A stretch of DNA of 13,528 nt from Ruminococcus sp. UBA3665 (GCA_002373165.1 DFJS01000018.1:1-13528); one strand, 5' to 3'; positions 6,385-13,124 are shown, counted from the first letter of the stretch. Made by a program: numbers and translations. The notes: generated by a model from the letters alone, not told the origin.

Positions 6385-7155
6385 ATGTATTACTGCTGTG
6401 CAATGACCGATAAGGGCATCCGGCCGCATAACGAGGATGCTTTCATGATTCACAGAAAAGTCCTGACCGAGGGTGTGACAGAATGTGAACTCTCCAAGCC
6501 GTTCCTGCTGGCAGTAGCGGACGGCGTTTCCGGAGAACTTTCCGGAGAACTGGCTTCTTCTGCCTGTCTGCATATGCTGAAAGATGTTTCTTTCTCCAGC
6601 CGGGTCGATATGGAACAGAAACTGTCCATGATTCATGCCTCGCTGGCCGAGCTGGGTGCCCGTCAGGAAAATACACGCAACATGCAGACCACGCTCTGTG
6701 CGCTGGGCGTGGATGAACATGACATGCTCCACAGCATGAATGTCGGCGATTCCCGGCTTTACCGCTACCGGAAACAGCAGCTTTTGCAGCTTTCGCGCGA
6801 TCAGTCCTTTGTGCAGGTACTCTACGAAGAAGGCATTATCACGGCCGAAGAACGGCAGACTCACGTCAACAGGAATATTATTTTCCCGGTACTGGGCAAT
6901 CTGCGTGAACAGCCGGAATTTGATATCCGGGAACATCATGAAAAAATCGAATACGGCGATATTTTATTATTATGTTCCGACGGCTTGTCTGATTATGTAT
7001 CGCAGGCCGAAATGGAGGAGATTCTCGCCCGGCCGGAACCGCTTGTCCGCCGTCTGCAATTACTGCTGGAAGCGGCTCTGCATCACGAATGCGCGGATAA
7101 TATCACGATTCTTGCGCTGGAACGTCTGCCGGAAAAATCCCACAGCAAAAAATAA
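6385..7155 (+). CDS. PP2C-family serine/threonine protein phosphatase
   Basis: A 256-residue, single-domain metal-dependent phosphatase that removes phosphate from Ser/Thr of target proteins in the cytoplasm. The motifs run in family order: TDKGIRPHNED (8-18, metal-binding Glu17/Asp18), VADGVSG (44-50, Asp46), TTLCAL (102-107), VGDSRLY (120-126), RDQS (138-141), CSDGLSD (197-203, Asp199) and CADNIT (236-241, Asp238). All four core acidic positions are present. The second motif reads DGVSG rather than the common DGMGG. AAGGA lies about 12 bases before the ATG. Bacterial relatives often pair with a PASTA-type kinase gene (Stp/PrkC); no kinase is adjacent, so its partner is not evident here. There is no membrane segment. 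The gene ends in a strong terminator. Confidence 0.93.
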   Translation: MYYCCAMTDKGIRPHNEDAFMIHRKVLTEGVTECELSKPFLLAVADGVSGELSGELASSACLHMLKDVSFSSRVDMEQKLSMIHASLAELGARQENTRNMQTTLCALGVDEHDMLHSMNVGDSRLYRYRKQQLLQLSRDQSFVQVLYEEGIITAEERQTHVNRNIIFPVLGNLREQPEFDIREHHEKIEYGDILLLCSDGLSDYVSQAEMEEILARPEPLVRRLQLLLEAALHHECADNITILALERLPEKSHSKK

Positions 7156-7165
7156 CACAGAGTCA

Positions 7166-7195
7166 GCCTCTTTCCTGTTCAGGAAAGAGGCTTTT
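7166..7195 (+). terminator. Intrinsic terminator of the PP2C gene
   Basis: GCCTCTTTCCT (7166-7176), loop GTTC and AGGAAAGAGGC (7181-7191) give an 11-bp stem followed by TTTT, 11 bases after the phosphatase stop codon. On the other strand the hairpin overlaps the stop codon of the convergent small gene and lacks an immediate U-run. Confidence 0.9.
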
Positions 7196-7469
7196 CTGCT
7201 TCAAAAAATATCAGATCATGTGCATCTCCGGGCGGTTCCGGAAGCGGAATCCAGCCGCGGTCATCTATCAGGCTCTGCCAGTCTTCGAGGGCATTTTCGA
7301 TATCGGGATAATATTCATCATAGGAACTGCGGACAGCCTCCGGAGAAAGATACAAATACACAAAAGCTCCCTGATTCCGGATTTCATCCACAACGATTTT
7401 ATAAATTACTTCCTGCTGATTGGCCGCCTGGGGCGATTTCAGATATCCCAACAGTCTTTTATGCTGCAT
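7179..7469 (-). CDS. Small conserved-type protein of unknown function
   Basis: A 96-residue soluble protein with no signal peptide or membrane helix. It is mainly acidic and aromatic, with 'YDEYYPDIENALEDWQSLIDDRGW' near the middle-to-end, shown here as the stretch from Tyr50, then 'PLPEPPGD'. The DEYY...ALEDW...DDRGW spacing recalls small uncharacterised proteins found in several bacteria, but I cannot name the family. It begins 3 bases after the stop of the lipase-like gene, with AAAGGA 9 bases before the ATG, so it is the last gene of the lipid operon. Its stop codon lies inside the loop of the terminator of the convergent phosphatase gene. The evidence for a real gene is the ribosome binding site, the tight spacing and the plausible protein composition. 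Confidence 0.75.
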   Translation of the reverse strand: MQHKRLLGYLKSPQAANQQEVIYKIVVDEIRNQGAFVYLYLSPEAVRSSYDEYYPDIENALEDWQSLIDDRGWIPLPEPPGDAHDLIFFEAEKPLS

Positions 7470-7472
7470 AGC

Positions 7473-8852
7473 TTAAAATCCTTTCTGTTTCAGATCTTTC
7501 AGAAGATCTGCATAGAATTCCCGGACATCAAATTCCGGGAGATTCTCCCGGTTCAGGTCGATTATATCGCCATGCGAAATTCCTCTTTTGCCGGAAGGCG
7601 TAATCAGCCGGAAGTCTTTTCCGTCCAGCCTGGCGGAATCGATTGTGACAAGACCATCATTTCCGGCCGTACCGTCGAAATTTTTCATATATAAGTAACT
7701 CACCCACAGCGGAAACGGCGCGGAAGAGGCACTGTTCATCTGCGACATACAGCACTGACAGAAAATCTCCTCCGGAACAGGGCATTCCTGATTGAAGCGA
7801 ATGCTGTGCTGTTCAGTCAGATCGCGAACGCCTTCCAGAAAAGCCGGATTTGTATCGCCCAGAACCTGAAAAATTTTCTGATATTTCTGATCCAGCCAGT
7901 TCTGCACAGGAACAGGAATTTTTTGCAGAAGATCGTCCACCCATGCACAGCCGTGATGCGGCGTATTGATTGTCGTCAGGCTTGCGATATAAGGCGCATC
8001 GCCAAGCCTGGCAGCGGCATATCTGGCATCCAGTCCGCCTTTTGAATGGGCAATGATATTGATTTTCTCCGCGCCGGTCTGTTCCAGAACGGCATGAATC
8101 TGCTGATGCAGTTCTTTTGCACTTTTTTCGATACTCTGTGCAGACTGCTGTCTGCCGTAAAAGATTCTTGCGCCGTTGCGCCGGAGTTCAGCCGGAATTC
8201 TGCCCCAGTAGTTAAAAATCTGCCAGTCCCGGAAGAAAATGCCGTGTACCATCAGAACAGGATATTTTGTCCGGCAGATCTGATTTTCCTCACGGCTGAG
8301 ATCAAGTTCGGCCTTGGCGCGTTCAAAATAGAATTCCTGTCTTGCAATTCTGCCGATATGATGAAATACTATCAGATTGATGACCGGCATCCACCAGAAC
8401 AGAATCAGCAGCAAGTACCAGATTGGCTTGACCTGCTTCGAGCTGATGACCGTCCGGAGTACGCCGCCGAGAAACAATCCGGCCAGCATCACCAGAAAAA
8501 TCAGCAGATTTTCAAGAATCAGGCTGCCATTCAGCCAGTCCGGCGCAGGTGTTATCATCATATGACCTGACAGAATTTTGCTGACCTGTCCGCCGGAGAT
8601 GAAAATCTGCAAAACAGAACAGATACATCCCTGCCGGATCAGCCGGATTCCGTGGGAAAGTACCGCGAGTTTCCGGCTTTGTGCCTGTTTCCGTTCCGGC
8701 AGGAACAGCACTGCCAGATAATAGATTATCAAGAATAATAAAATAATAATTTTATATTTTATTTCATACTGCCACAGAATCAGCGCGTTGCCGAGCAGCA
8801 GCAGCGGCACGGCAGAAAGCAAATCTGCAAGAAACAGAATTATTTTCTTCAT
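7473..8852 (-). CDS. Membrane-anchored lipase-like alpha/beta hydrolase
   Basis: A 459-residue protein in two parts. Residues 1-~168 contain about four hydrophobic helices (roughly 4-27, 33-51, 115-136, 144-165). Residues ~195-459 form an alpha/beta hydrolase resembling triacylglycerol lipases. The oxyanion segment is 'YPVLMVHGIF' (197-206). The nucleophile is Ser270 in 'IIAHSKGGLDARY', an AHSKG form of G-x-S-x-G. The likely acid is Asp399 in 'GNDGLV' and the likely histidine is His427 in 'ISHGDI', so the triad looks complete. The substrate is probably a membrane lipid or ester; this follows from the fold and from the neighbouring lipid kinase, not from direct evidence. The ATG overlaps the stop of the lipid kinase gene by 4 bases (ATGA). 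Which side of the membrane the catalytic part faces cannot be told by eye. Confidence 0.88.
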   Translation of the reverse strand: MKKIILFLADLLSAVPLLLLGNALILWQYEIKYKIIILLFLIIYYLAVLFLPERKQAQSRKLAVLSHGIRLIRQGCICSVLQIFISGGQVSKILSGHMMITPAPDWLNGSLILENLLIFLVMLAGLFLGGVLRTVISSKQVKPIWYLLLILFWWMPVINLIVFHHIGRIARQEFYFERAKAELDLSREENQICRTKYPVLMVHGIFFRDWQIFNYWGRIPAELRRNGARIFYGRQQSAQSIEKSAKELHQQIHAVLEQTGAEKINIIAHSKGGLDARYAAARLGDAPYIASLTTINTPHHGCAWVDDLLQKIPVPVQNWLDQKYQKIFQVLGDTNPAFLEGVRDLTEQHSIRFNQECPVPEEIFCQCCMSQMNSASSAPFPLWVSYLYMKNFDGTAGNDGLVTIDSARLDGKDFRLITPSGKRGISHGDIIDLNRENLPEFDVREFYADLLKDLKQKGF

Positions 8853-9808
8853 GCCTTCTTTTCAACCTTCCATAACAGGAACGTTTCCTGAAATCTGTGT
8901 GTCGGGCAGGTGCGCGGCACTAAGAACGAAACTGCCTGCTTATGATTAATAATATGAAATTCCGAAGCATTCGGCAGATATTCGCCGTCGATTGTCCATG
9001 GAACATCTTTTTTTTCCAGCAGTTCCACTTTGATTTCAGAAGCTCTCAGACAGTAGACCGTTTCATTTTCCGGGAATTCGTGAATATCTTTCAGAAATCT
9101 CATCACTCTGCCCAGATCGCCCGGCTTGGCGAGCTTTTTAATCAGTGTAACTTCAAAATCGCCGTCATCAAAGCAGAAATCGTTGATATCCAGAACGCTT
9201 CCCACAGAGGCGGAATTGGTAATCATGCCGTAAATAAATTCATCTTCAATCACATGGCCGTCACAGGTAATCCGCATGGGATACGGCCGAATGCTGGCAA
9301 GACTGGTCATTGCATTCAGCATATAGGCGGCAGGCCCCAGAACATTCTTGATATTTTGCGGCGTACCGTAAGCGATATCAGTAAACGCGCCGAACGCCGC
9401 AATATAGCTGAATCCCCGGCCGTTGACCGTGCCGATATCAATTCTGCGCGGCAGACCGTCAAGCACATTGTCGCAAGCCTGGAGCATATCTTTGGGAATA
9501 TCCATGCTTTTGGCAAAATCATTCACAGAACCGCATGGAATATACCCTACAGGAATTGTATTTTTCGCTTTCAGCATACCGTCCATGACTTCATGCAGAG
9601 TGCCGTCGCCGCCGGAACAGAAAATATAATCATATTCGCCGGAATTGACAGCGATTTCTGCGGTCTGTGTCGCATCCTGGGCGGCCTGTGTGGGATGCAC
9701 GGTCACTTCATAGCCGGCCTTGGTCATCTTATCCAGAATTTCGCCCAGATACTGACTCAGCTCGGCTTTTCCTGCCTGCAAATTGCAGATATAATAAATT
9801 TTTTTCAT
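8849..9808 (-). CDS. Diacylglycerol kinase-like lipid kinase (DagK/YegS/BmrU family)
   Basis: A 319-residue soluble or membrane-peripheral kinase that should phosphorylate diacylglycerol or a similar lipid from ATP. The N-terminal catalytic domain begins 'KKIYYICNLQAGK', and has the nucleotide-binding signature CSGGDGTLHEV (64-74) and 'PCGSVNDFAKS' (91-101), the counterpart of the usual PxGTxNDFAR; Ser in place of Thr is mild. The C-terminal beta-sandwich part contains 'DDGDFEVTLIKK' and 'WTIDGEYLPN', the latter matching the family's DGE motif. Length is normal for the family (about 290-330). Its start overlaps the stop of the VTT gene by 4 bases and its stop overlaps the lipase start by 4 bases. 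An AAGGAG is 14 bases away, so translation probably depends on coupling. In Firmicutes, DagK recycles diacylglycerol to phosphatidic acid. Confidence 0.93.
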   Translation of the reverse strand: MKKIYYICNLQAGKAELSQYLGEILDKMTKAGYEVTVHPTQAAQDATQTAEIAVNSGEYDYIFCSGGDGTLHEVMDGMLKAKNTIPVGYIPCGSVNDFAKSMDIPKDMLQACDNVLDGLPRRIDIGTVNGRGFSYIAAFGAFTDIAYGTPQNIKNVLGPAAYMLNAMTSLASIRPYPMRITCDGHVIEDEFIYGMITNSASVGSVLDINDFCFDDGDFEVTLIKKLAKPGDLGRVMRFLKDIHEFPENETVYCLRASEIKVELLEKKDVPWTIDGEYLPNASEFHIINHKQAVSFLVPRTCPTHRFQETFLLWKVEKKA

Positions 9809-10491
9809 TTTGATTCATGCTTCTCCTTCAGAATATGTTTTTTCACCTGAAATCCGGCGAACACTGCCACGGCAGAAAGACAGGCAATGACAATGCACAG
9901 GCCGTATCTGCCTTCCGAAAGGCTGTCACCCATCAGAACCGAAGCGGTCAGTGCCGGAAATCTTGCCAATGTGGATAATAATAAAAACTGTCTGCCCTGA
10001 ATTTTCGTCAATGGTACAATATATGTCAGCAGATCTTTGGGAATGCCGGGAATCAGAAATAAAATAAATACCCAGAATTCCAGCTTGTCTTCATCTTCCA
10101 GAACAGCATAGCTTTTGATTTTTTCCTCTGTGACGAACAGATTCACCAGCGGCCGCCCGAACTTCTTCACGAGCGTATAAACCAGCAGTGTACCCAGAAA
10201 TGCGCCTGTTACAGTCAGAAATGTGCCGAACCATCCGCCGAACAGAACGCCGGCTGTAATTTCCAGAGGGCCTCCCGGAATTACGGCGATGACAATCTGC
10301 AAGGCCATCAGCAGAACGAATACCAGCGGGGCAAATATTCCGGCCTGTTCGATAAACTGTGCCAGTTCTTCCCTGCCCTGTTCCGTGCCGAGCATCCGGC
10401 ACATGGGCAGAAAATACCGGATTCCCAGAAACAGAATCACAGCTGCCAGAAGAAAAATCAGGATAAATTTCAGATATTTTTTTTGCTGCAT
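9805..10491 (-). CDS. TVP38/TMEM64 (DedA-like, VTT domain) membrane protein
   Basis: An integral membrane protein of 228 residues from the ATG at 10491. Hydrophobic helices lie near 7-30, 53-72, 76-106, 138-158 and 196-214. The VTT (SNARE-associated) signatures are visible: 'IPGGPLEITAGVLFGGWFGT' (71-90), with the reentrant E..AG..FG pattern, and 'LIPGIPKDLLTYIVP' (146-160). VTT and DedA proteins are implicated in lipid flipping or transport, such as undecaprenyl phosphate or phospholipid, and in membrane homeostasis; the substrate here is unknown. A GTG at 10497 is in frame, but AAGG at the optimum distance favours the ATG two codons later. It is the first gene of a four-gene leftward operon and has a near-consensus promoter. 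Confidence 0.9.
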   Translation of the reverse strand: MQQKKYLKFILIFLLAAVILFLGIRYFLPMCRMLGTEQGREELAQFIEQAGIFAPLVFVLLMALQIVIAVIPGGPLEITAGVLFGGWFGTFLTVTGAFLGTLLVYTLVKKFGRPLVNLFVTEEKIKSYAVLEDEDKLEFWVFILFLIPGIPKDLLTYIVPLTKIQGRQFLLLSTLARFPALTASVLMGDSLSEGRYGLCIVIACLSAVAVFAGFQVKKHILKEKHESK

Positions 10492-10512
10492 AAGCACCCC
10501 TTCTTTTCTGGT

Positions 10513-10541
10513 ATTATATCACAGAATCAGAAAAAAATCAA
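10513..10541 (-). promoter_or_regulatory. Promoter of the VTT-lipid kinase-lipase operon
   Basis: On the minus strand TTGATT (10536-10541), a 17-base spacer and TATAAT (10513-10518). The leader to the ATG at 10491 is only about 15 bases and holds the ribosome binding site. Confidence 0.75.
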
Positions 10542-10574
10542 CAGAATCCCGGCCTGGGAATCTGAAAATTAGAT

Positions 10575-10606
10575 GAAAAAATTTTTTTAAATTTTTTTGA
10601 AAAAAC
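10575..10606 (+). promoter_or_regulatory. A/T-tract UP-like element upstream of tRNA promoter
   Basis: An almost pure A/T stretch with successive A6, T7, A3, T7 and A6 runs ends just before the -35 box. Such tracts upstream of stable-RNA promoters bind the RNA polymerase alpha subunits and raise output. Confidence 0.6.
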
Positions 10607-10608
10607 AC

Positions 10609-10637
10609 TTGACAAATCTTTGAAAGTGTGCTATAAT
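10609..10637 (+). promoter_or_regulatory. Consensus promoter of tRNA-Lys
   Basis: TTGACA (10609-10614), a 17-base spacer and TATAAT (10632-10637): both hexamers are perfect and the spacing is ideal, as expected for a stable RNA gene. Confidence 0.92.
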
Positions 10638-10643
10638 AATACA

Positions 10644-10662
10644 TGTTGTGAGGGACACAACA
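10644..10662 (+). other. Hairpin at 5' end of the tRNA-Lys precursor
   Basis: TGTTGTG (10644-10650), loop AGGGA and CACAACA (10656-10662) make a 7-bp stem exactly at the predicted transcription start. A short unpaired A-rich linker separates it from the mature tRNA. It may affect 5' processing by RNase P or protect the precursor. Confidence 0.5.
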
Positions 10663-10672
10663 AAACAAAAAT

Positions 10673-10745
10673 GAGACACTAGCTCAGCCGGTAGAGCACC
10701 GCCCTTTTAAGGCGGGTGTCGAGGGTTCGAATCCCTCGTGTCTCA
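10673..10745 (+). tRNA. tRNA-Lys (anticodon TTT)
   Basis: A complete 73-base cloverleaf. The acceptor stem pairs GAGACAC (10673-10679) with GTGTCTC (10738-10744), with discriminator A at 10745. The D stem is GCTC/GAGC, the anticodon stem CCGCC/GGCGG with loop CTTTTAA (anticodon TTT, position 37 A), and the T stem GAGGG/CCCTC with loop TTCGAAT. The 3' CCA is not encoded and must be added after transcription. U36 and A37 are the features required for t6A37 modification, which is pertinent because the next gene is trmO. Confidence 0.97.
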
Positions 10746-10748
10746 CTG

Positions 10749-10780
10749 AAAAACTCTGCTGAACTTCGGCAGAGTTTTTT
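10749..10780 (+). terminator. Intrinsic terminator after tRNA-Lys
   Basis: AAACTCTGC (10751-10759), a 9-base loop and GCAGAGTTT (10769-10777) form the stem, extended by A-T pairs and followed by a T-rich tail to about 10786. It should end most tRNA transcripts; partial readthrough could feed trmO, which starts 28 bases later. Confidence 0.85.
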
Positions 10781-10807
10781 ATTTTTATCAAGAAATGAGG
10801 AAACTTT

Positions 10808-11467
10808 ATGGAAATCAAGCCCATTGCCTACATCTGTACGGATTTTAAAGAAAAATTCGGCATTCCCAGACAAGCCGGACGTGTGCCGGAACTGACTGGC
10901 AGGATTGTCTTTGAACAGGAATTCCGGAATTCGGAAGCTCTGCGGGGAATAGAAAAATTTTCACATATATGGCTGATTTTTGATTTTTCTGAATCACACA
11001 GAGAAAACTGGTCGCCGACAGTCAGGCCGCCGCGCCTGGGCGGCAATCAGCGTGTCGGCGTTTTTGCCAGCCGCTCGCCGTTCCGGCCGAATCCGATCGG
11101 GCTTTCCTGTGTCCGGCTGGAAGGCATCCAGAACGGAGAATTGATTGTCTCCGGAGTGGATTTGCTGGATCATACGCCAATTCTGGATATTAAGCCCTAT
11201 CTTCCCTATACGGACTCCCATCCGGAAGCCTGCGGCAGTTACGGCGAAGCCATGCGGAATCATCATCTTGAAGTGAATTTTCCGGAGCATCTGCTTGCTG
11301 TTGTGCCGGAAGAAAAACAAAAGGCCGTCATTGCCTGTCTGGCTGACGACCCAAGGCCCTCTTATCAGGATGACCCTGACAGAATCTACAGTATGCGCTT
11401 TTTGGAATTTGATATTCATTTCCGTGTCGGGCAAAATCAGCTGACAGTTACTGGCATGGATTACTGA
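10808..11467 (+). CDS. trmO: tRNA (N6-threonylcarbamoyladenosine(37)-N6)-methyltransferase TrmO (TsaA/YaeB family)
   Basis: TrmO transfers a methyl group from S-adenosylmethionine to t6A37, next to the anticodon, giving m6t6A. The 219-residue protein (235 in E. coli) shows the hallmark run from 'RPPRLGGNQRVG' (73-84) to 'SPFRPNPIGLS' (90-100), and then 'GVDLLDHTPILDIKPYLPY' (116-134). The N-terminus 'IKPIAYICTDFKEKFGIPRQ' is also typical of the family. The C-terminal part ('DDPRPSYQDDPDRIYSMRF') matches the substrate-binding end of the family. GAGGA lies 8 bases before the ATG. No separate promoter is visible in the 28 bases after the tRNA-Lys terminator, so expression probably relies on readthrough from the tRNA promoter. 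Its last 7 bases overlap the end of the convergent membrane-protein gene. Confidence 0.94.
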   Translation: MEIKPIAYICTDFKEKFGIPRQAGRVPELTGRIVFEQEFRNSEALRGIEKFSHIWLIFDFSESHRENWSPTVRPPRLGGNQRVGVFASRSPFRPNPIGLSCVRLEGIQNGELIVSGVDLLDHTPILDIKPYLPYTDSHPEACGSYGEAMRNHHLEVNFPEHLLAVVPEEKQKAVIACLADDPRPSYQDDPDRIYSMRFLEFDIHFRVGQNQLTVTGMDY

Positions 11468-13068
11468 TCTGACTCCTCCTGCTGAACTTGTACAGTTTCC
11501 CATTCTTCCGGTATCACACTCAGATGATAATAATAAAGCGAAATATAATCAAACCTTCTTTCTGATGTTTCCGGCGGCAGGTCATAGCATTTCATGAATA
11601 AATCCGCATAAGAAACTTTTTCTCCTCGCAGCATAAGATTTTTTTCTGTATACTCAACCAGACTAATCAGATCCATAGTCAGCTGAGGATACGGCAAATT
11701 TACAAGAAATGTAATTGGTTTATTTGTCTTCAGCTGTTCCTTCAGGTATCTTATCCGGATAATATCGCAGTATTTATTAGAAATATGCATAAAAGCAAAT
11801 ACAATGCAAGAAAAAAACACTCCGGCGGTTACGAGTATTTTTTTCATTTGTTCTTTGGAAAATTCGCTTTCCGGAACGGCGGATGCAACAGTTCCAGTCA
11901 TCAGCACCCAGAACAGATATTCTGCAAAAAAGCACCGCCCTGTAACGGGATTCACCAGAAGAAACGGCGCAATTGTAATCAGATGACTGACCAGGAAAAA
12001 CATAGATTTTGCAAATGTTTCCTTCGGGAGCAATTGATAGAACAAGTACACGAGGCAGATTAAATAAATAAAAGTAAAGGCCGTCTCTATTGCGCGAATC
12101 AGATAATTCAGTGTTGTAACATTAAAATCTGTTACATTCTGCGTAAACAAGGAATAATTTGCGAAAATCAGCACAACTCCCATGCACGGCGCAGCATATT
12201 TCGGAGTAGGGGCATTGAGATATTTTTTAAGATATAGTTTCAGCAGACAGAAAGCCAGCAGCAGATGCCATAAATAAAATGGTTTTACATAGTCAAGAAT
12301 AATTTGATTATAAATTTTCATTATAATATCAATCATAGAAATTTCTACAAACCGATACCCCTTATTGTCATTGGCCTCTACTATGACAGAATGATAATTT
12401 TTATCCGAAAACATCAGGATAGTTCCGGCCACTGCTCCAATCAGATAGGCGACAGCTCCTATATGTACTTTTTTCAGGCGGATGATTGAAAACGCAATGA
12501 CAAATACTGCCAGTACAAGAACATAAATTGTGATATTTTCTACACAGAGTGTACTCAAAAAGCCAAGTACCAGCAGACCAATGCTGCTCCCTTTCCACGC
12601 CGGCAGCTCTTTCCCTGAAAAAAGCGGCTGACAAAAACAAAGATACAGCAGCACCAGGCAGGCAGAAAGAATATAATTAGGAAAACCGCTAATCCAGTTA
12701 ATCGTATTTGTCATAATCTGAAACGGTAAAAACAGCATTGCAATGCTGGAAACAGCATAGGCCTTCCAGTCACAAAGCGTATTTTTTCTGAGAATCCATG
12801 CTGCCAGGTAAAATAACAGAAGAACTCCGGAAAAGTAGATGCACCATCTCAGAACCGGAAATTTCATCATAAAATAAGTAATCATATTTGTGAAATATCT
12901 TCCGTTTGGACTGGATTCTGTCCATACTTCCCAGACGCTGCTTAATTGCAGCCACCAGTAATCATCCCCGATATATTGCAGACACGAAGTCTGTACTGCC
13001 ACGAACAGCACATAAATTCCAATAATATACCATTTTATATTTTTATCGCTTAATTTTTGCTGAAGCAA
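11461..13068 (-). CDS. Multi-pass membrane protein, DUF6056/GT-C-like
   Basis: A 535-residue integral membrane protein with about ten to twelve hydrophobic helices from residue ~12 to ~425 and a hydrophilic C-terminal domain of about 100 residues ('RIRYLKEQL...' to the end). After the first helix comes GDDYWW (34-39) and then NGRYFTNM (55-62), the arrangement seen in DUF6056 and related GT-C-type membrane glycosyltransferases, where acidic residues in the first outer loop are catalytic. A role in transferring sugar from a lipid carrier to a cell-surface glycan is possible but not shown. The start is TTG at 13068, with GGAGGG 7 bases upstream. The gene is strikingly A/T-rich compared with its neighbours, which could reflect acquisition from elsewhere. 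It follows the rRNA operon terminator on the same strand. Confidence 0.8.
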   Translation of the reverse strand: MLQQKLSDKNIKWYIIGIYVLFVAVQTSCLQYIGDDYWWLQLSSVWEVWTESSPNGRYFTNMITYFMMKFPVLRWCIYFSGVLLLFYLAAWILRKNTLCDWKAYAVSSIAMLFLPFQIMTNTINWISGFPNYILSACLVLLYLCFCQPLFSGKELPAWKGSSIGLLVLGFLSTLCVENITIYVLVLAVFVIAFSIIRLKKVHIGAVAYLIGAVAGTILMFSDKNYHSVIVEANDNKGYRFVEISMIDIIMKIYNQIILDYVKPFYLWHLLLAFCLLKLYLKKYLNAPTPKYAAPCMGVVLIFANYSLFTQNVTDFNVTTLNYLIRAIETAFTFIYLICLVYLFYQLLPKETFAKSMFFLVSHLITIAPFLLVNPVTGRCFFAEYLFWVLMTGTVASAVPESEFSKEQMKKILVTAGVFFSCIVFAFMHISNKYCDIIRIRYLKEQLKTNKPITFLVNLPYPQLTMDLISLVEYTEKNLMLRGEKVSYADLFMKCYDLPPETSERRFDYISLYYYHLSVIPEEWETVQVQQEESDQ

Positions 13069-13075
13069 TTTATTA

Positions 13076-13081
13076 CCCTCC
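13076..13081 (-). promoter_or_regulatory. Ribosome binding site for the TTG start of the membrane protein
   Basis: GGAGGG lies 7 bases before the TTG at 13068. The next in-frame ATG is far inside the protein, so TTG is the start. Confidence 0.75.
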
Positions 13082-13094
13082 TTTTATTTTTTTG

Positions 13095-13124
13095 ATTATA
13101 TTAAAAAAACTTCACTATTACCAA
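13095..13124 (-). promoter_or_regulatory. Candidate promoter overlapping the rRNA terminator
   Basis: On the minus strand TTGGTA (13119-13124), an 18-base spacer and TATAAT (13095-13100). The -35 box lies in and beside the loop of the rRNA terminator and the spacer runs through its stem. Transcription would start near 13088, leaving a leader of about 20 bases before the TTG. Confidence 0.5.

Noticed and set aside
6253..6939. A 228-codon minus-strand open frame, and a similar one at 5166-5936
   Set aside because: Both are opposite well-supported genes (PP2C and pheA) and lack starts with ribosome binding sites.
8942..9850. A 302-codon plus-strand open frame
   Set aside because: It lies fully opposite the lipid kinase, whose motifs are clear; composition is that of a mirror frame.
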